A program made the translations under genes and the position numbers. Positions 9,285 to 21,699 of a DNA stretch of 64,000 nucleotides are shown in pieces. The number at the start of each line of letters is the position of its first letter. Position 1 is the stretch's first letter. Origin of the DNA: Catonia carolina (taxonomy: Eukaryota; Arthropoda; Insecta; Hemiptera; Achilidae); NCBI GenBank assembly GCA_035578175.1, contig JAQMRL010000003.1, positions 92,792,469 to 92,856,468 of the forward strand, read 5' to 3'. Under the pieces are notes generated by a model that was given only the letters and a program-made list of their open reading frames with translations, ran no database searches and had not been told where the DNA came from.

Positions 9285-9880
9285 AATAACAAAAACAAAC
9301 ATTTTGAACTGCATCAAATACTAATTTTGTCCATGGGTTGGAAATAACAGCTGATTGTTCATTCAATACAATATATTTACATAAAATTAATGAATTTCAG
9401 TTTAAAAACGTGAAAACTAGTTATTAGTTCGATGAAAAAGATTCTCACAGTGCCCCCGTTTTGTTCAATACACAATTTTTGCTCGAAGACATTCTTTTCT
9501 AGCGCGTCTCATAACGTAAGGAGTATTCTTAATACCTTCTGCCGCTGATATTATGCGACGCCTTTACTTTTCTTGTGTGTTATTTTGTTTTGAATAAACA
9601 ATTGACTTCATCCAATCCCACAAAAGAAGTCTGATGGTGTGAGGTCGGAAGGCCTCACGCTATGGTGACCAGTTTAAGCCGAAATTGTGTATTGATCAGA
9701 ACAGGGGCCACTTTGAACACCTTTTGTGGGTAACTAATAACTAGTTTTTAAACTGAAATTCATTAATTTTATGTAAATCTACAGTATTAAATGAAAAAAC
9801 CAGGTGTTATTTTCAAAATATGGGTAAAATTAGTTAGTATTTCATGCAGTTAAGTTTTTTTTCACAATTAGGTTTGTTTT
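9285..9880 (-). mobile_element. Decayed DNA transposon with ~180-bp inverted arms and transposase relic
   Basis: The arms at ~9285-9475 and ~9690-9880 are inverted copies; the inner ~85 bp (for example AATGAATTTCAGTTTAAAAA) match almost fully, the outer parts with more changes. Between them the minus strand decodes, with one stop, to FRPHTIRLLLWDWMKSIVYS near 9640-9570. This fits the SPDLTP.DFFLWG..K..VY motif around the last catalytic residue of IS630/Tc1-mariner-type transposases; a later part (AAEGIKNTPYVMRRAR) fits its C-terminus. The rest of the gene is missing, so this is an internally deleted, inactive copy. Confidence 0.65.
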
Positions 9881-10010
9881 GTTTTTAGGTAGAGTTAAAT
9901 TTAAATATCTAGCATTCAACTTTTTCTAAAGTAATTTACATGAATCTTTTCAGAATAAATTTTTCTACAAATCTAATTTAGAAAAATACTACACCTTAAT
10001 TTACCAAAGT
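9848..10010 (+). repeat. Terminal region of the 9.3-kb transposon, direct copy at 11014
   Basis: It overlaps the right arm and continues past it. It shares order and long matches (ATGAATCTTTTCAGAAT, TACACCTTAATTT) with 11014-11190. The real end of the right arm may therefore be near 10010. Confidence 0.65.
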
Positions 10011-11013
10011 AACTAACTGTGGACTTTAAGGGCTGCCATGAACAACAAAAACAGAACATCAGGTGGACAGAAGAAAGAAGAAAACCCTACAGTGAACGAA
10101 TGCTGAGAATATGGGTTCCAAAAAGAGCTTCCAGAAACGTATAGTCACCTAACGCAGTCTAAAATTTAGACCTGTACTAGAAACAAAAACACTCCCAGTT
10201 CTTTTAAAAGTGTAAAATTTTAATTAAATCTAAATAACAATAGGGTTTAAAAATAATTAATGTAGTTTCTAAGGTAACTAAAAATATTTCATTTAAATTT
10301 TGTATCTTGATAGGTGAAGAATGTAAAATTTTATCGCAATATTTTGTAATTTTATGAAATTTTGCAAAAATATTTCAAAATTTATTAAAAAAATTTGTCT
10401 GACATTTAATTCTTAACCATAATCTTGTTACGAGGGTGATATCATTCTCTAGCCTGGTTTTAGGGTTCAACACTGTACATATAGAAGTAAGTTGGAGGGT
10501 TATCTATATGAATAGGGATTGGATTGGTTAAACCTAGTCCAGCAATAGATTTTCATCCGGCCATCAACCATCAACCTGCCCTCCAATGCCAAGAAGCTTT
10601 AGAACAAGATGGACTACAAAAATTGCAAGCATTAATTCAACTCAGTAACATTTCCAGGAGGACAAAATTAGACAAAGAACTAAACAACAAGCAAAAAGAA
10701 AGAAGAGGATTAAAATATGGAGTTGGACATGGCATTGGAGAGAAAAGTGCGAGGTCGTGAGAGAAGAGGGATGGAAATATGGTACTAGGGTTGACAATTC
10801 GATCCAGTGGTCTTATTCCAGGAGGGGAATGATGTTACCTTCTAGCAAGATTCTAACAAAAACAATTAGCTTTTTTTATAAGTTAGATAATAAACTGAAA
10901 CAAAGGAAAAATAGGCATATTTAATTATATATAACATCAACGTATTTTACAATGATTGTCTATTTGTACATTAATAACAAATTAGTTGCTGAGATACTGA
11001 AGTACAAATTATT
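10011..11013. other. Unassigned stretch with one unrecognised short ORF
   Basis: A 78-codon plus-strand ORF at 10524-10760 has a hydrophilic, lysine- and glutamine-rich C-terminal half and no motif I recognise. Its codon pattern gives no strong sign of selection. The rest is AT-rich. Confidence 0.3.
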
Positions 11014-11190
11014 ATTTAATGCAGTTAAATTTTTTTACAATTACATTTTCTTTTGTTTTTAAATAAAATTGAATTTCAATATCTAGTATTAAATTTTTTC
11101 TTAAATTAACATGAATCTTTTCAGAATTATATTTTCTACAAATCCAATTAATAAAAAATATACCTTAATTTCCCATTTACAAAGGAAATT
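11014..11190 (+). repeat. Second copy of the transposon terminal region
   Basis: Direct repeat of 9848-10010 with small indels and substitutions, starting at TGCAGTTAAATTTTTTT. It has no partner arm nearby, so it is a solitary end fragment. Confidence 0.65.
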
Positions 11191-11584
11191 ACACGTTAGA
11201 CAAAAATGCGTTATTTTAGCCCCTATTCTAGTACTTTACGTGAGATCTTTAAAACTGATAAAGGTACATTACTGGGAGCAAATTTATTCAATTTATCAGG
11301 TGAAAATACATAAGAGACTATCAGATTTGTCTCTTTCATACAGTGATATGACACCGAGGGTACTGAAGTCTCGTAAAAATCTTTGACTCTGTATAACTCG
11401 CTAACAAAGCGTTTTCGAGCCTATGTTTTTATGAAATTTTTTTCTTATTTTTAGCTATTGAATAAGCTACCGAGAGATTGCCGTGTAGTTCTGAATAACC
11501 CAGTATATTCCGCACTTTCTAATATTATTCTAACAGCAACTCAGACAGCGATAAAAGTTAGTTGAACAATGAACAGCCCCGCCG
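11191..11584. other. Unassigned stretch
   Basis: No feature recognised apart from a short CCGCCGAA duplication at 11578-11602 just before the mariner fragment. Confidence 0.3.
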
Positions 11585-11940
11585 AATTTCACCCCGCCGA
11601 AATTTAAAGTCAAAAGTAAATTATCGCTCTCAGTGTTACAACATCCACATTATTCACCAGATCTTGCACCATGTGACTTCTACTTGTTCCCTAAGGTGAA
11701 ATCTGCATTAAAACGGACAACATTTGAGTCTGTGGAAGCTGTAAAAGAGAAAGCAGCACGTGTCATGAAGGAGCTGACAAAAGATAACTTCCAGCACTGT
11801 TTCCAACGATGGAAAATTCGCATAGAGCGTTGTAGGGATAGAGGAGTGTATATTGAAGGTGACAAGAAGTGATTATGTATAAAATAAAAATAAAATTTTC
11901 TACAACCTCAGTCTAATTATTTAATAGTCACACTTCGTAT
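11585..11940 (+). pseudogene. Mariner transposase 3' fragment with terminal inverted repeat
   Basis: The reading frame at ~11610-11869 gives HYSPDLAPCDFYLFPKVKSA, the conserved block with the third catalytic Asp (SPDLAP.D) of mariner transposases, followed by the usual C-terminus ending YIEGDKK and a TGA stop. About 35 bp after the stop comes a decayed inverted repeat (CAGTCTAATTATTTAATAG) related to the intact ones at 31938 and 34746. The N-terminal DNA-binding half and the first two catalytic Asp regions are absent. It is from the same mariner subfamily as the copy at 31.9 kb but more diverged. Confidence 0.88.
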
Positions 11941-12059
11941 ATATTATACGCATATTTGCTAGCTGTGCAAAACCACACAGTTGTAAATAAAAATAAAAAG
12001 TGAAAAAAAAATTATTACATTGAAAATTTCTATCCATCTCGTAATTTCCATAGCTTACG

Positions 12060-12430
12060 TAAATAAGCGCAGCCGGTTTAATATTGAGTCAGCTTTTGAT
12101 TTGTCACCGGCGAGTGAATTTTGAATCACGTAGGCAAACTGTTACGTTTAAAGAAGGTCTAACGTCTGTTGTTTATCGTCTAACGTCTATTGTATATTTT
12201 TTAACGTTTACTGCATATCTTATAATTGGTTGTAAGTAGGATTTAGTTTAATTAAGTGCGAGATAATTTAGTTCAGTTATTTTCATTAACTTATAATAAT
12301 TAGTTTATTATTTATTATTAATTGTAATTTATAGTGTTTAATAAATATTTTTTGTAATTATAACGATAGTTTTTTAATTGTTCATTTTACGCAGATCCGA
12401 AATGGACCTTAGCGATAAATGTCACAATAT
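12060..12430. repeat. Dispersed repeat R1, possible solo LTR
   Basis: The end (CGGACCTTAGCGATAAATGTCACAATAT-like) recurs at 56035-56115 and 59560-59885, and the start (GGCGAGTGAATT) also matches the 59560 copy. Read on the minus strand the end gives TGTGACATTTATCGC, which could be an LTR start, but I cannot define the partner end. The first third carries three CTAACGTCTNTTG units (12160-12215). Confidence 0.5.
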
Positions 12431-12980
12431 TACCATCCCTTAAGTCATTCTACTTATATTTCTTACATATCATTGTTACTTTTACATATATTTACTAATT
12501 TAGTCGCAAACAACGTTATTAATGTCAAGAAGAAACCTTATGTAATTTTGCCAGGTTGACATAAATTAACTGCTTCAGGAGAAACAGAGAACAAAACTAA
12601 AGTAGAAGAATTTATTACAAAATTGTTTCAAAGTTAGAAGAGTATCATTTACAGGGTTAAGTGTAACATTACAAACATTAATGTTGTTTATACAGTTATA
12701 CGACACTATAATAAAATATATTACTTTCTGTTCTTCATTTCTTGTACAATAATAATAATAGTTTAGCTTTTATGCATCCAGTCGTATTTGAAAGTCAGTT
12801 AATTTAACATATGCCTATTATTAATCTGGGAAATAATTCCTTTAAGTGTATTATTTACTATTCTGTGCTGTACATACACCGCAATGTCAGGCTTATGTAA
12901 CACATTTTAATTTAATAATATAATATATTAATTACTTATAATTTATTATATAACTAATTCAGCACAGTTTTTATTACTTT
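12431..12980. other. Unassigned AT-rich stretch
   Basis: No ORF, repeat or motif recognised. Confidence 0.3.
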
Positions 12981-13260
12981 TTTTATCCGAGGCGGCGAGA
13001 AAAACTCATGTTCACTCCCTCACGATGGGGGATATAAAGAAAAATTCCACCATTCCTCTTTATCAGCACCAGCTCGCTGCTCTTCCCTCCCGCACGCCAC
13101 TAGATCCCATGGAGTCCCATGGAGCCACATGGATCCCATGTGGCTCCCACTAGATCCCATGGAGCCAAATGGATCCCTGAAATTACCAGGGCTGCCTCCG
13201 TAGATACAATTCTGTAAGCACTAAATATTTTCAAAGCCAGTTTCCGCTGCGTACTAGAAG
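12981..13260. repeat. GC-rich dispersed repeat R2 with a palindrome
   Basis: The opening (GGCGAGAAAAACTCATGTT and CTCCCTCACGATG) recurs at 49205-49262. It is followed by short tandem and inverted CCCATGGAG/CACATGG units at 13098-13180. Function unknown. Confidence 0.55.
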
Positions 13261-14064
13261 CCGACCTATGTAACTTTTAAATCTTAGGGCTCTGCTCCGC
13301 ACAGGTACACCATACAATATCACTGATGTTGTCACTGCCGCCAACATCAATCTCTTTGCTTAATTTACAATATGTACTACTCGATTCAGAAAATCAGTCA
13401 TAAAAATGTGCTAATTTCTTGTTACTTTTGCGCGATAATGTAAAGTTTTCAATACTTGAATTTGAACTGATCTTCACATCTCATGAACCTCTGAAATCAG
13501 ACGTTGGTTTTTAATATAAATTTTTGTAATGTGTTTATTTGTGATTCACTTTGCAGTAAAATCTGCTATACACACCTGGCTGAGACATACAAAGTTTGCC
13601 AAGCAATTGCTGTATAAAGTAAGTAAATTGTGCAACTGTTTACTTTTTGTTAATCAACAGCTTGGTCATTAGCGATATAGGGGAATACGAAACAGTATCG
13701 GAGGATTTAACGAGGAAATATTTTCCAAACCCTACCGGAATTCATTTACTGGACCTTTCACATTTGTATTTCGGCGTAGAAAACTAACGTGTAGAAAACT
13801 AACATTCCTATATGCCTTACTTCGCTTCTTCTAACAAACATTACTTCTATGTAGAGCTTGTCTTGCCACTCAAGTCGACTGCATTGTAAATAAGATATGA
13901 GGTTTGTAATAAAAAAAATAATATATAGGCCTATTAATAATTAAGTTTTGACAACACTTCGTAAGTTGCAGTCGTTTCAGAACAGAACTCGAGTGTATAG
14001 ATTGACTACCCACTACTATTCTCACAACCGACTCCTGAAGCCGTAAACAAGCTTTATACTGAAC
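13261..14064. other. Unassigned stretch
   Basis: No feature recognised. Confidence 0.3.
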
Positions 14065-14326
14065 TGTTGTTTAGGTTATCAGCCTAAAGACTAATTTGAA
14101 CCTCTAGAGGTTTTACTAAGTCAAAAAGAGGAGTGAGGTGGTTTACTATTGCCTTCCTCACTGAGTCAAAAGAATATTCTTATCAGCATGCCAGGCCCTC
14201 CGAAAAGCACCTACTTTCCACCCTGCAAATGACACCTTCACTTCATTCTCCCCAGCGTCTGGCTATATAGTGTAATTCATTATTCTCAGAGGAGATAACT
14301 CTGACTAGTGTCTTTTACACCTCTAA
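14065..14326 (-). mobile_element. CAA-tailed SINE, 5'-truncated copy
   Basis: Reads on the minus strand from an internal point to the TAAACAACA tail. Shares GAGGAAGGCAATAGTAAACC and TTTGCAGGGTGGAAAGTA with the other copies. About 120 bp of the 5' end are missing. Confidence 0.85.
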
Positions 14327-15569
14327 TACTCAACTGATAACAAATTATCACTGTAAACCTGTACAGACTAGGAAATTTGTACCCAACTTTCTTTGAAATT
14401 TTTGTTGCTAATTATTGTATATCTTACTAACATGATTTTAAATAGTTAACGCTCACTAGAAAGTGGAAGGATCAACACTTTATTTCATATTAGCCATTTT
14501 GTTCTTCAACGAAGAAATATTTTTCACATAAAGAATAATTGACAGGGGGGTTGGGTTTGTTAACCTGTCCTATCAAACGAAACGAGTTTTGTCAATGTTA
14601 GAGAACAAGTAAAAATAGCCTCGAGTCTTACAGACTCTCAGAGTTAAAAGTAAATTCAATATAAGAAAAATATTCTTATATTTTCTGATACTAAAACTAC
14701 TACAGTAAAACCTTTCTATGAATTTCCCTAATATTTATGAGTTGTTCTTTGTTTGATAATTCACTCATGATATTTGTGTTACTTTTGTAGAAAAGTGTAC
14801 AGCTTTCTAAAATCTATATTTTCCATTGAAATTTTGAAAACGGAATGTGAAATTTACTAAGTTGTCTTACCTCACTTATTAGTTGGTACAGGTTTCGGGA
14901 AAATAATATTAAAATTTGGTACTTTAGTTCGGTTTTACTTAATGAGAAAGGACGTAGTAATGTTATTAGTTTACAAAAATGCTTAGAAACTGGTTGCAAT
15001 AAGATCAGAGGTAAATTTTTCCACTTTGATTTAATACATAATACTATCATGCCTTAGCCCTTGGCACCCAAAATGCATAGAATTTTAACTAATTAACTGC
15101 CACAAAACTATTCAGAAAACGGTATAAAAATTAGATAAAACATTTTTAAATACGCTAAGAGCCCTAAACGTAATATTCCTTGGTAGTGGATAGTAAGAAT
15201 TTCAAATACTTCGAAAAACTTAGATAAGGAAATTGCATTTCAAAACGGAAGATACTGAATTCGATTCCCAACTATGATCTGAAAATCGTCAGTACATTAA
15301 TGCGCTGTAATTGCTTAAGTCCAAATTCATGATACTTTACCTACTTTTACATTTAGCAGAATCATACAGCCACCGCTGCTTTAATTTCCCAGTTTCCAAT
15401 TCTTTCTATCGATGCCTCTTATAAATTTCATGCGTCCATTCCTTCTCGTGGCGTAAATCAGTGCTTAAACCAGACAAGAATAGTAGAGCGAGTACCACAC
15501 TACTTATACCTGAACACCATTATCAGAGAAGCGTGAAACATTTCCCTAGAGATTGGTTCGCATTGTAGA
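14327..15569. other. Unassigned stretch
   Basis: AT-rich, no supported coding sequence; short ORFs show no known motif. Confidence 0.3.
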
Positions 15570-16060
15570 CGCCAGAGGTGTCTTCAGTACAACACTATAA
15601 GTGTTCAAGCGCAATGACCTACCCTGGACACCAAACTGCGGCTCCTGAGATGCTATGTTTTCTCGGCCTTAAACAAGACGACTGTAACCCTGAAGAATTT
15701 CATCTATGGCTGTATAGGAGAATATTAAGTACACCAGAAATAGATGCAAAAATTAACCAACGTACAAGTCTTAAGGAGACTAGATATATTCCTAGAATTA
15801 GTAAACATCGTCAAAATATCGTAAGCCATTTTATCTTGACCATATCATGGGGATTCAAAAATACATGAACTGCTACAATGTAGTCTCCAAAGGAAAATAG
15901 AAAGAAAAAGAAATCCCGGCAGAGGAGAAATTTCCCGGCTCTCAAATTTGAATGACTATTTTGTTAAGAGCTCAGCGGAATCGTTCCGGACAGGAACCAA
16001 CAAATTCAGAATAGATCTCCACTAATCACGATGATGATTGCCAACATCCGTTTTGGGTGT
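15570..16060 (+). pseudogene. LINE reverse transcriptase C-terminus, decayed
   Basis: Frames around 15690-15790 give EFHLWLYRRILSTPEI, matching the FEMW.YRRMLRI block seen after the RT domain of insect endonuclease-RT LINEs. At 15890-16020 follows KRNPGRGEISRLSNL and SSAESFRTGTNKFRIDL, matching the G.GRRRISWL.NL...S...LFR.A..K..I pattern at the end of these proteins. The order is kept, with stops and a frame change. The same C-terminal block is found on the minus strand at 46283-46480. Confidence 0.65.
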
Positions 16061-16248
16061 TAGCACACCGATAAGATTATTTCTCTACTTTTTCCTATTA
16101 GGCACGACGCGAACTTCCTCTACATCATCATTTAGATGTATTTCAATCTAGAACCTTGTTATGTTACTTCTATTCTCCAATTCTCCTCATATAACCAAAC
16201 CGCATCTATTGTTTCTTCTGATATTCATCAGTTGTAAACTTCGAATAT

Positions 16249-16645
16249 GCCCGTAACAGGAAGGTGGAGTGTTAAATTATTTGCACTCGATCTGCTAGTT
16301 CCAGGGCTTCAGAAATACTTCTATTTCTTATCACATGGTCAGCCAATTATATGACTGAAGCATGTAAATTTAGAACAGAAGAGGTAGAGGTGTAAGACAC
16401 TAGTCAGAGTTATCTACTCTGAAAGTAATGGATTTAATTTTACAGCCAGACCCTGTGGTGAATGAAGTGAAGGTGTTAATTGCAGAGTAGAAAATAGATG
16501 CTTTTCAGAGGGCCTGGCATGTTGATAAGCATACTTTTTCACTCAGTGAGGAAGGCATGGTAAACCACCTTCTCGTTTTACTTAGTAACGATTCTAGAAG
16601 TTCAAACCAGCCTTTCGGCTGATGATCTAAACAACAACAAAAAAC
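16249..16645 (+). mobile_element. CAA-tailed SINE, near full length
   Basis: Starts GCCCGTAACAGGAAGGTGGA and ends TCTAAACAACAACAAAAAAC. Same order of blocks as the 27297-27694 copy, with many substitutions and small deletions, so it is an older insertion. Confidence 0.88.
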
Positions 16646-16997
16646 TTTAAATCCCACGTTTGTTGTATTACATTTCCCAGCTCTATCCGGTCTTAGCTAA
16701 GACAGCTAAGACCGTAAGACCGTAAGACCTTCTAAAAAGTGCACCCCTGTAAATACAAATTTAAATCGGTTATGTAAGCCGATTTCTTATCCCTTTGCTC
16801 CATGTGGCATCATATTTCAAACCATACTTATAAAACTTTCAATAACTAAATTTAGACCTACATATAAAAGCTTTGAGGTTGTACCGTTGTAAAAGTACAA
16901 TAGTACAAACAAAGAAAGTTATAGTAATTCCTAATTACCGTAACTTCCTTTACTAAGATAAAAACCAAATAAACAATTGAAGGGAAACCCCCTCCAT
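16646..16997. other. Unassigned stretch with a short CCGTAAGACCGTAAGACC repeat
   Basis: A small tandem repeat (AAGACCGT/AAGACAGCT units) lies at 16695-16730. Otherwise nothing recognised. Confidence 0.35.
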
Positions 16998-17583
16998 TGT
17001 TGGAATTAGTTACATTAAAATAGCAGTTAGACAATCAGTTGTAAATATAACCAATCGTCAATTATCTGATACGAGTTAGTATTCTTGAGACCGGTGTATT
17101 TCCCTCTCTGTTTTTATGGGCCTTTCTTTCACCTGCAAACTTACAGCCAATCATTGGGGGTTTTCTCCTTCCTTTTGGCCTCCAGGTTGGTTAAACGGGG
17201 TTGGTAGGAGAGAGAGGCTTGTCGACCAGAGGTTTCCTGATTTCGTATATGGGAGACCGAAATCAGTTCCTCTGGGACTTCAGAGCGGAACAGTTAGTTA
17301 AGAAGAAGCAGTTTTGACAAAGTGACTAGGAGAACGAGGAGTGACCAGGAGAACGAGGAAGAGAAGAAGAAAGGGGAAAATATTTAATTGGAGGTAAATT
17401 CATTCGTATATTTTATTAAGGTTTGTTAAGTTTTGTTTTTGTATTAAAGTCCCGGCAGATAAAAGGTTGGCTATATTTTAAAATAGGTTAGGGTAATTTA
17501 AGAATAAGTTTCTTATTAAGTGATACATTAAAATATTGCAGTTGAATGCAAAGAAACGTAGCTTTATTTATTCAATTTTCACA
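16998..17583 (+). repeat. Candidate LTR (586 bp) followed by a Lys-type primer site
   Basis: Starts TGTTGGAATTAG and ends TTTTCACA, giving TG...CA ends. Eighteen bases downstream is TGGCGCCCAA (17601-17610), the primer binding sequence complementary to tRNA-Lys used by many retroelements. Inside are a GC-rich segment (17100-17300) and an AGGAGAACGAGGA direct repeat (17326-17360). No second LTR or coding region is visible downstream, so it would be a 5' LTR plus leader fragment. The ends are inferred from motifs only. Confidence 0.4.
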
Positions 17584-17600
17584 TGCTTGACTGATAGAGC

Positions 17601-17610
17601 TGGCGCCCAA
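17601..17610 (+). other. tRNA-Lys-type primer binding site
   Basis: TGGCGCCCAA is exact for the start of the common Lys primer site. Chance occurrence of ten bases in 64 kb is about 6 in 100, so the support comes mainly from the LTR-like sequence before it. Confidence 0.45.
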
Positions 17611-20600
17611 TTTTTTCTTATTATTATTTGTTGTTTTTAAATCCGTACTTGAGTATATGCCCAACGGTCGAGGTTGAAGGTGGTACAAGGTCAACTCTAT
17701 CGTTTGGTAATTGGTTTTGTATTTTCTGCAGTAATAATAACTATAATTTGTAATTTAAATTTGTATTGTTGTTTGTTGTGATTACTGTTTTAGAACTATA
17801 TCAGTAGTTATGAATACTATTGAACTTTAATATTACTAATAACGACATTTGTGTTTTGCTTGAGAAACTTGAATCCGGCAAATGTTAAAGTTAACTCCAT
17901 CTCATTGTTATTAAAACAATAAGCGAAAACAATTCATTTGCTTGTCACGGCATTAGAAGTTTCAAGTTATCGGCGGTACAAACCGTGTCATACGTAAAAT
18001 GAGGCAGACTTTCTCGCTATGATCCCACACCATTTAGGATTCTCTTCACTTATCTTATTGCATTTGAAATTTCACTGTTCTAATATTATTAGTAATCTAG
18101 TAGATCTCTACCTATTGCTTTCATACAACTTTCCCAAATTTTCGAACAAACTTAAAGCAGGTTTTAATTTAAGTTAAAAGTAAAAGTTATCATTAATTTG
18201 TTCTATCTGACACTATATAACATTTATGATCACCTATTTAAATTTTCCTTCCCTTAAACTCGTGGTTATTCTTTTTAATTTAAATTCGCAGAATTCGAAT
18301 TGGGTATATAAAAATGAGCTGCAGAGAGTAAGAGCAAATGAGAGAATCTTCTCTTATTGCAATAAATGGACCATCTTGAAAGTGATGGAAAATAGAATTT
18401 CAAACTATTTATTAAACTAGGCTCCAACCAAAGTACAATTCGCCCGGTGATCCAGTCAGATTAGCTAAACTGAACAATACATCTGAAACAAATTACAATT
18501 TTAAAACTGCACATGACTGATCTAAACATTTTCAAAACTAACATGTGAAAAACATCCCAGGAACGACGAAACCAAATTATTTCAAAGAACTTTTTGACAT
18601 TTTTCTTAAAATATCTCTAAAATAATTAATTTTTACAAAGTTTTATAAGACTTTCCATTATTACGAAAAATATTACTCGTATAAAATTTTTTAGCACAGA
18701 TAAGTCTGAGAGTCGAAATTTAGAGTAAGATATTTCAGAATAGTGTATAGATTTTCCTTGCTTTTTGTTGGATGACCAAAATTCACCTGTATTTGCAGTT
18801 CAATAAATGACAAAATAATGATTACATTTTGAACTACTAATGTGCTCTTCAGGGAATGTTAGTAACTTGGTTTTTAAATTTTTTAAATTTAATAATTTCA
18901 AGAATTAGTATAAAAGTAGGATTTTTAATCCCATTTACTGCTGCGTTATTCAACCATTTCACCTGTGACAGAGTGATTTTTGGTTTGAAAACGTGAAAAT
19001 TTCACAGGTCTTAGGAAGGGGATTGAAAATCGAAGTAGATACTCTCAGTTTTTCAGGCTAATTTCTAACTATAGTTTAGACGGTCACCACTGAGACTCTC
19101 AAAATTTAATTTGTTTGATACTGTGCTATTACAAAATTGAAACTGACTAACTAATATTTTTAATGTTGATATTTCATACATGTCTTAGCATTTATCATAA
19201 ATGTTATTTATACATGCTGCACTTTTCCTATGGAGACGTCAGTCTGCAAAACTGGACGGTACATGTTTCATTTTTCTTATTTTCTGTCTTACTTCTTTCT
19301 CATCATTTTCTTTTTGATATATCGACATGTTGGTCTATTGGTACTTACTTTTTTATTTCGTATACAAGGAGGGACCTCAACCGGGCTAGAGGCGGACACG
19401 CTTTACTTCTGTATGACAGCTCTTCTACACAAATTGACATGGCAGAGTTAACACATAGAATACTAACCCAACTTTTCTGTAAAATTCACCTCGACTGCAT
19501 TGCTGCCGTACATCATTTTCTTCTTGCTGAATAAGAATGCTGATTATTACATCATTTTTTCTCTCCGTTTTCTTTCTCTCATTCTTCTTTACCTCAGGCA
19601 ACAATGTGCTGTTAAATTTTCTATTCATACTGCTTTATTTACTTCATTTGTCCGTCTGTCTTCTGTCTGTAATAAAGATAATAGAATACATCCATTTATT
19701 CATATACTATATTTAACTTGTTTGAATTTTGTGTTTGCAACAGAATTAAATGTAATAAATTGTTTAGGTCTGTATGGAATAAAATTTTAAATAAGATTTA
19801 TACTTGACAATAGACTGACATGCAAGTGTCACAAATTACTGAAATAAATTTCACTGTAACATAGATTAAACATTTTATTACGTTTTATCGTGGATCACAC
19901 TTTCTTGCTTGTTAAAATACCAAACAGTTAAAATAATTATCTAATTCACCCAATGGAGACGTAAAAATATTTTTTTACAAGCCTGCCACATTACAATCTG
20001 TTCACATGAAATAGAACAATCAGTAACTTTAATAAATTTTAATTAACATGATTAAAATATTATCAGTTAATGAAATTGAAATTAGTAATAATTAATACTT
20101 GAGAAATACAAAGATGATTTTGAAAGTAAGAGAATATCAGTTAGAAAAAAATTATAATAACTATAACAATGTTCATTAAAACCTATAACTTAAATCGAAA
20201 ACACTATGTTTTTTCAGTCATGAAAACCCATTAAAATGTCTTGATACATATTGCCTAGTTTTTGCTGTTACAATTACTAACAAAATTCTCAACGAGATGT
20301 TGAAATAGGAATCCACTGTAAAGCATTTTTGAGGTTACACTTAAAGATGCTTTTCTTAATAACAATTGAATAATATTATATTATTTACAAAGACAAAGAA
20401 CTGTAGCCTGTTTATGATATTAATAAAATAAAACTCTAGTTATTAAAAAATAGTTTTAAATGATAGCCTGGATCAGCAAATAGACAGTGCGCCGATTTAT
20501 CTCAAATTTGAAACTTTAAATTTGTAACGAAATTTTGAAATATATTTATCAGAGACAGATAAACCGATTTTTTTTTTTTGAAGAAAGATAACTCACCGTA

Positions 20601-21301
20601 TTATTTTATTTTATTTAATATTATTAATACGTGTGTCTGGTAGGCGTAAATCTCACAAATTTCTTTGTGATAAGCTGTCCTTTTTTATTAAAAATAAATA
20701 TTTTTACTACAACATCAAGTTAAAAATTTATTTTAGCTCAAACATGAACAAAATAATAAATTTTCTTATAGCCCGGGAGATCTAGACTTTTGAGTGGAAA
20801 TAATCCATGCAATTCTTAAATTTGACATACATACTAGTAAAAAATATCAATGTACTATGTACAATGTTCCCACCCCTTGGACTTTTTAATCCATCAAACT
20901 TGGAGTTTCAACTACTACATTGAAAAATTGAGGAAAATTCGCGGTCTTCATTTGGGCTACGTTTTTATTTTCAGTGGCCAAAGGGTCAGCAATAAATCAA
21001 AAATACAAAAATATCCTTTAGAGAAAATTAAATTCTCTACAAAAGAACGTTCGAAGCATTTTGTTTGGCACTGCATTGGTTAACTAGCTATTCATTGTCA
21101 AATTGGAGATCAATGTGGTGCATAGACTTAAATCTGAGTGCTCATGCCCTCTCTGGCCACTCCAGTTTGTTTCTTAAATAGCCAATTTGCTACAAGCGCA
21201 GTTAAAAAGTATACCGATTTTGGTCATTTTATTTTATAACTGACAACGGCTTACAATCGTAGTATATTAGATATATACACGCGAAAACCCTAGCTCCCTT
21301 G
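17611..21301. other. Long unassigned AT-rich stretch
   Basis: About 3.7 kb with only short ORFs. Overlapping plus-strand ORFs at 19163-19790 encode hydrophobic F/L/Y-rich peptides from T-rich sequence and are likely non-coding. No repeat of the families described here was recognised. Confidence 0.35.
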
Positions 21302-21689
21302 GCTGTCGTTGTTTAGGTCATCAGCCGAAAGGCTGGTTTGAACCTCTAGAGCTTTTACTTAGTAAGAACGTAAGGTGGGTTACTATTGATTTCCTCACTG
21401 AGTTGAAAGAGTATAATTCTCAGCAGGCCAGGCCCTCCGAAAAGCACCCACTTTCCACCCTGTAAATGACACCTTTACTTCACCACAGGGTCTGGCTGTG
21501 TAGTGAAATTCATTACTCTCAGAGAAGATAACTCTTACTAATGTTTTTTACACCTCTACCTCTTTTGTTCTTAAATAGTTTAGTCATATAATTGGCTGAC
21601 TATGTGATAAAAAACTAAACAAATTTTTGTAGCCCTGGAGCCAACATATCGAGTGCAATTAATTTAATACTCCACCTGCCCATTATATA
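21302..21689 (-). mobile_element. CAA-tailed SINE with 10-bp target-site duplication
   Basis: Flanked by AGCTCCCTTG at 21292-21301 and 21690-21699. Length 388 bp. Minus-strand orientation: 5' end near 21689, tail (TTG on the plus strand) near 21310. Confidence 0.92.
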
Positions 21690-21699
21690 AGCTCCCTTG

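Noticed and set aside
19163..19790. Overlapping plus-strand ORFs of 67-123 codons as host exons
   Set aside because: T-rich sequence giving hydrophobic peptides in several frames, without motifs or consistent splice signals.
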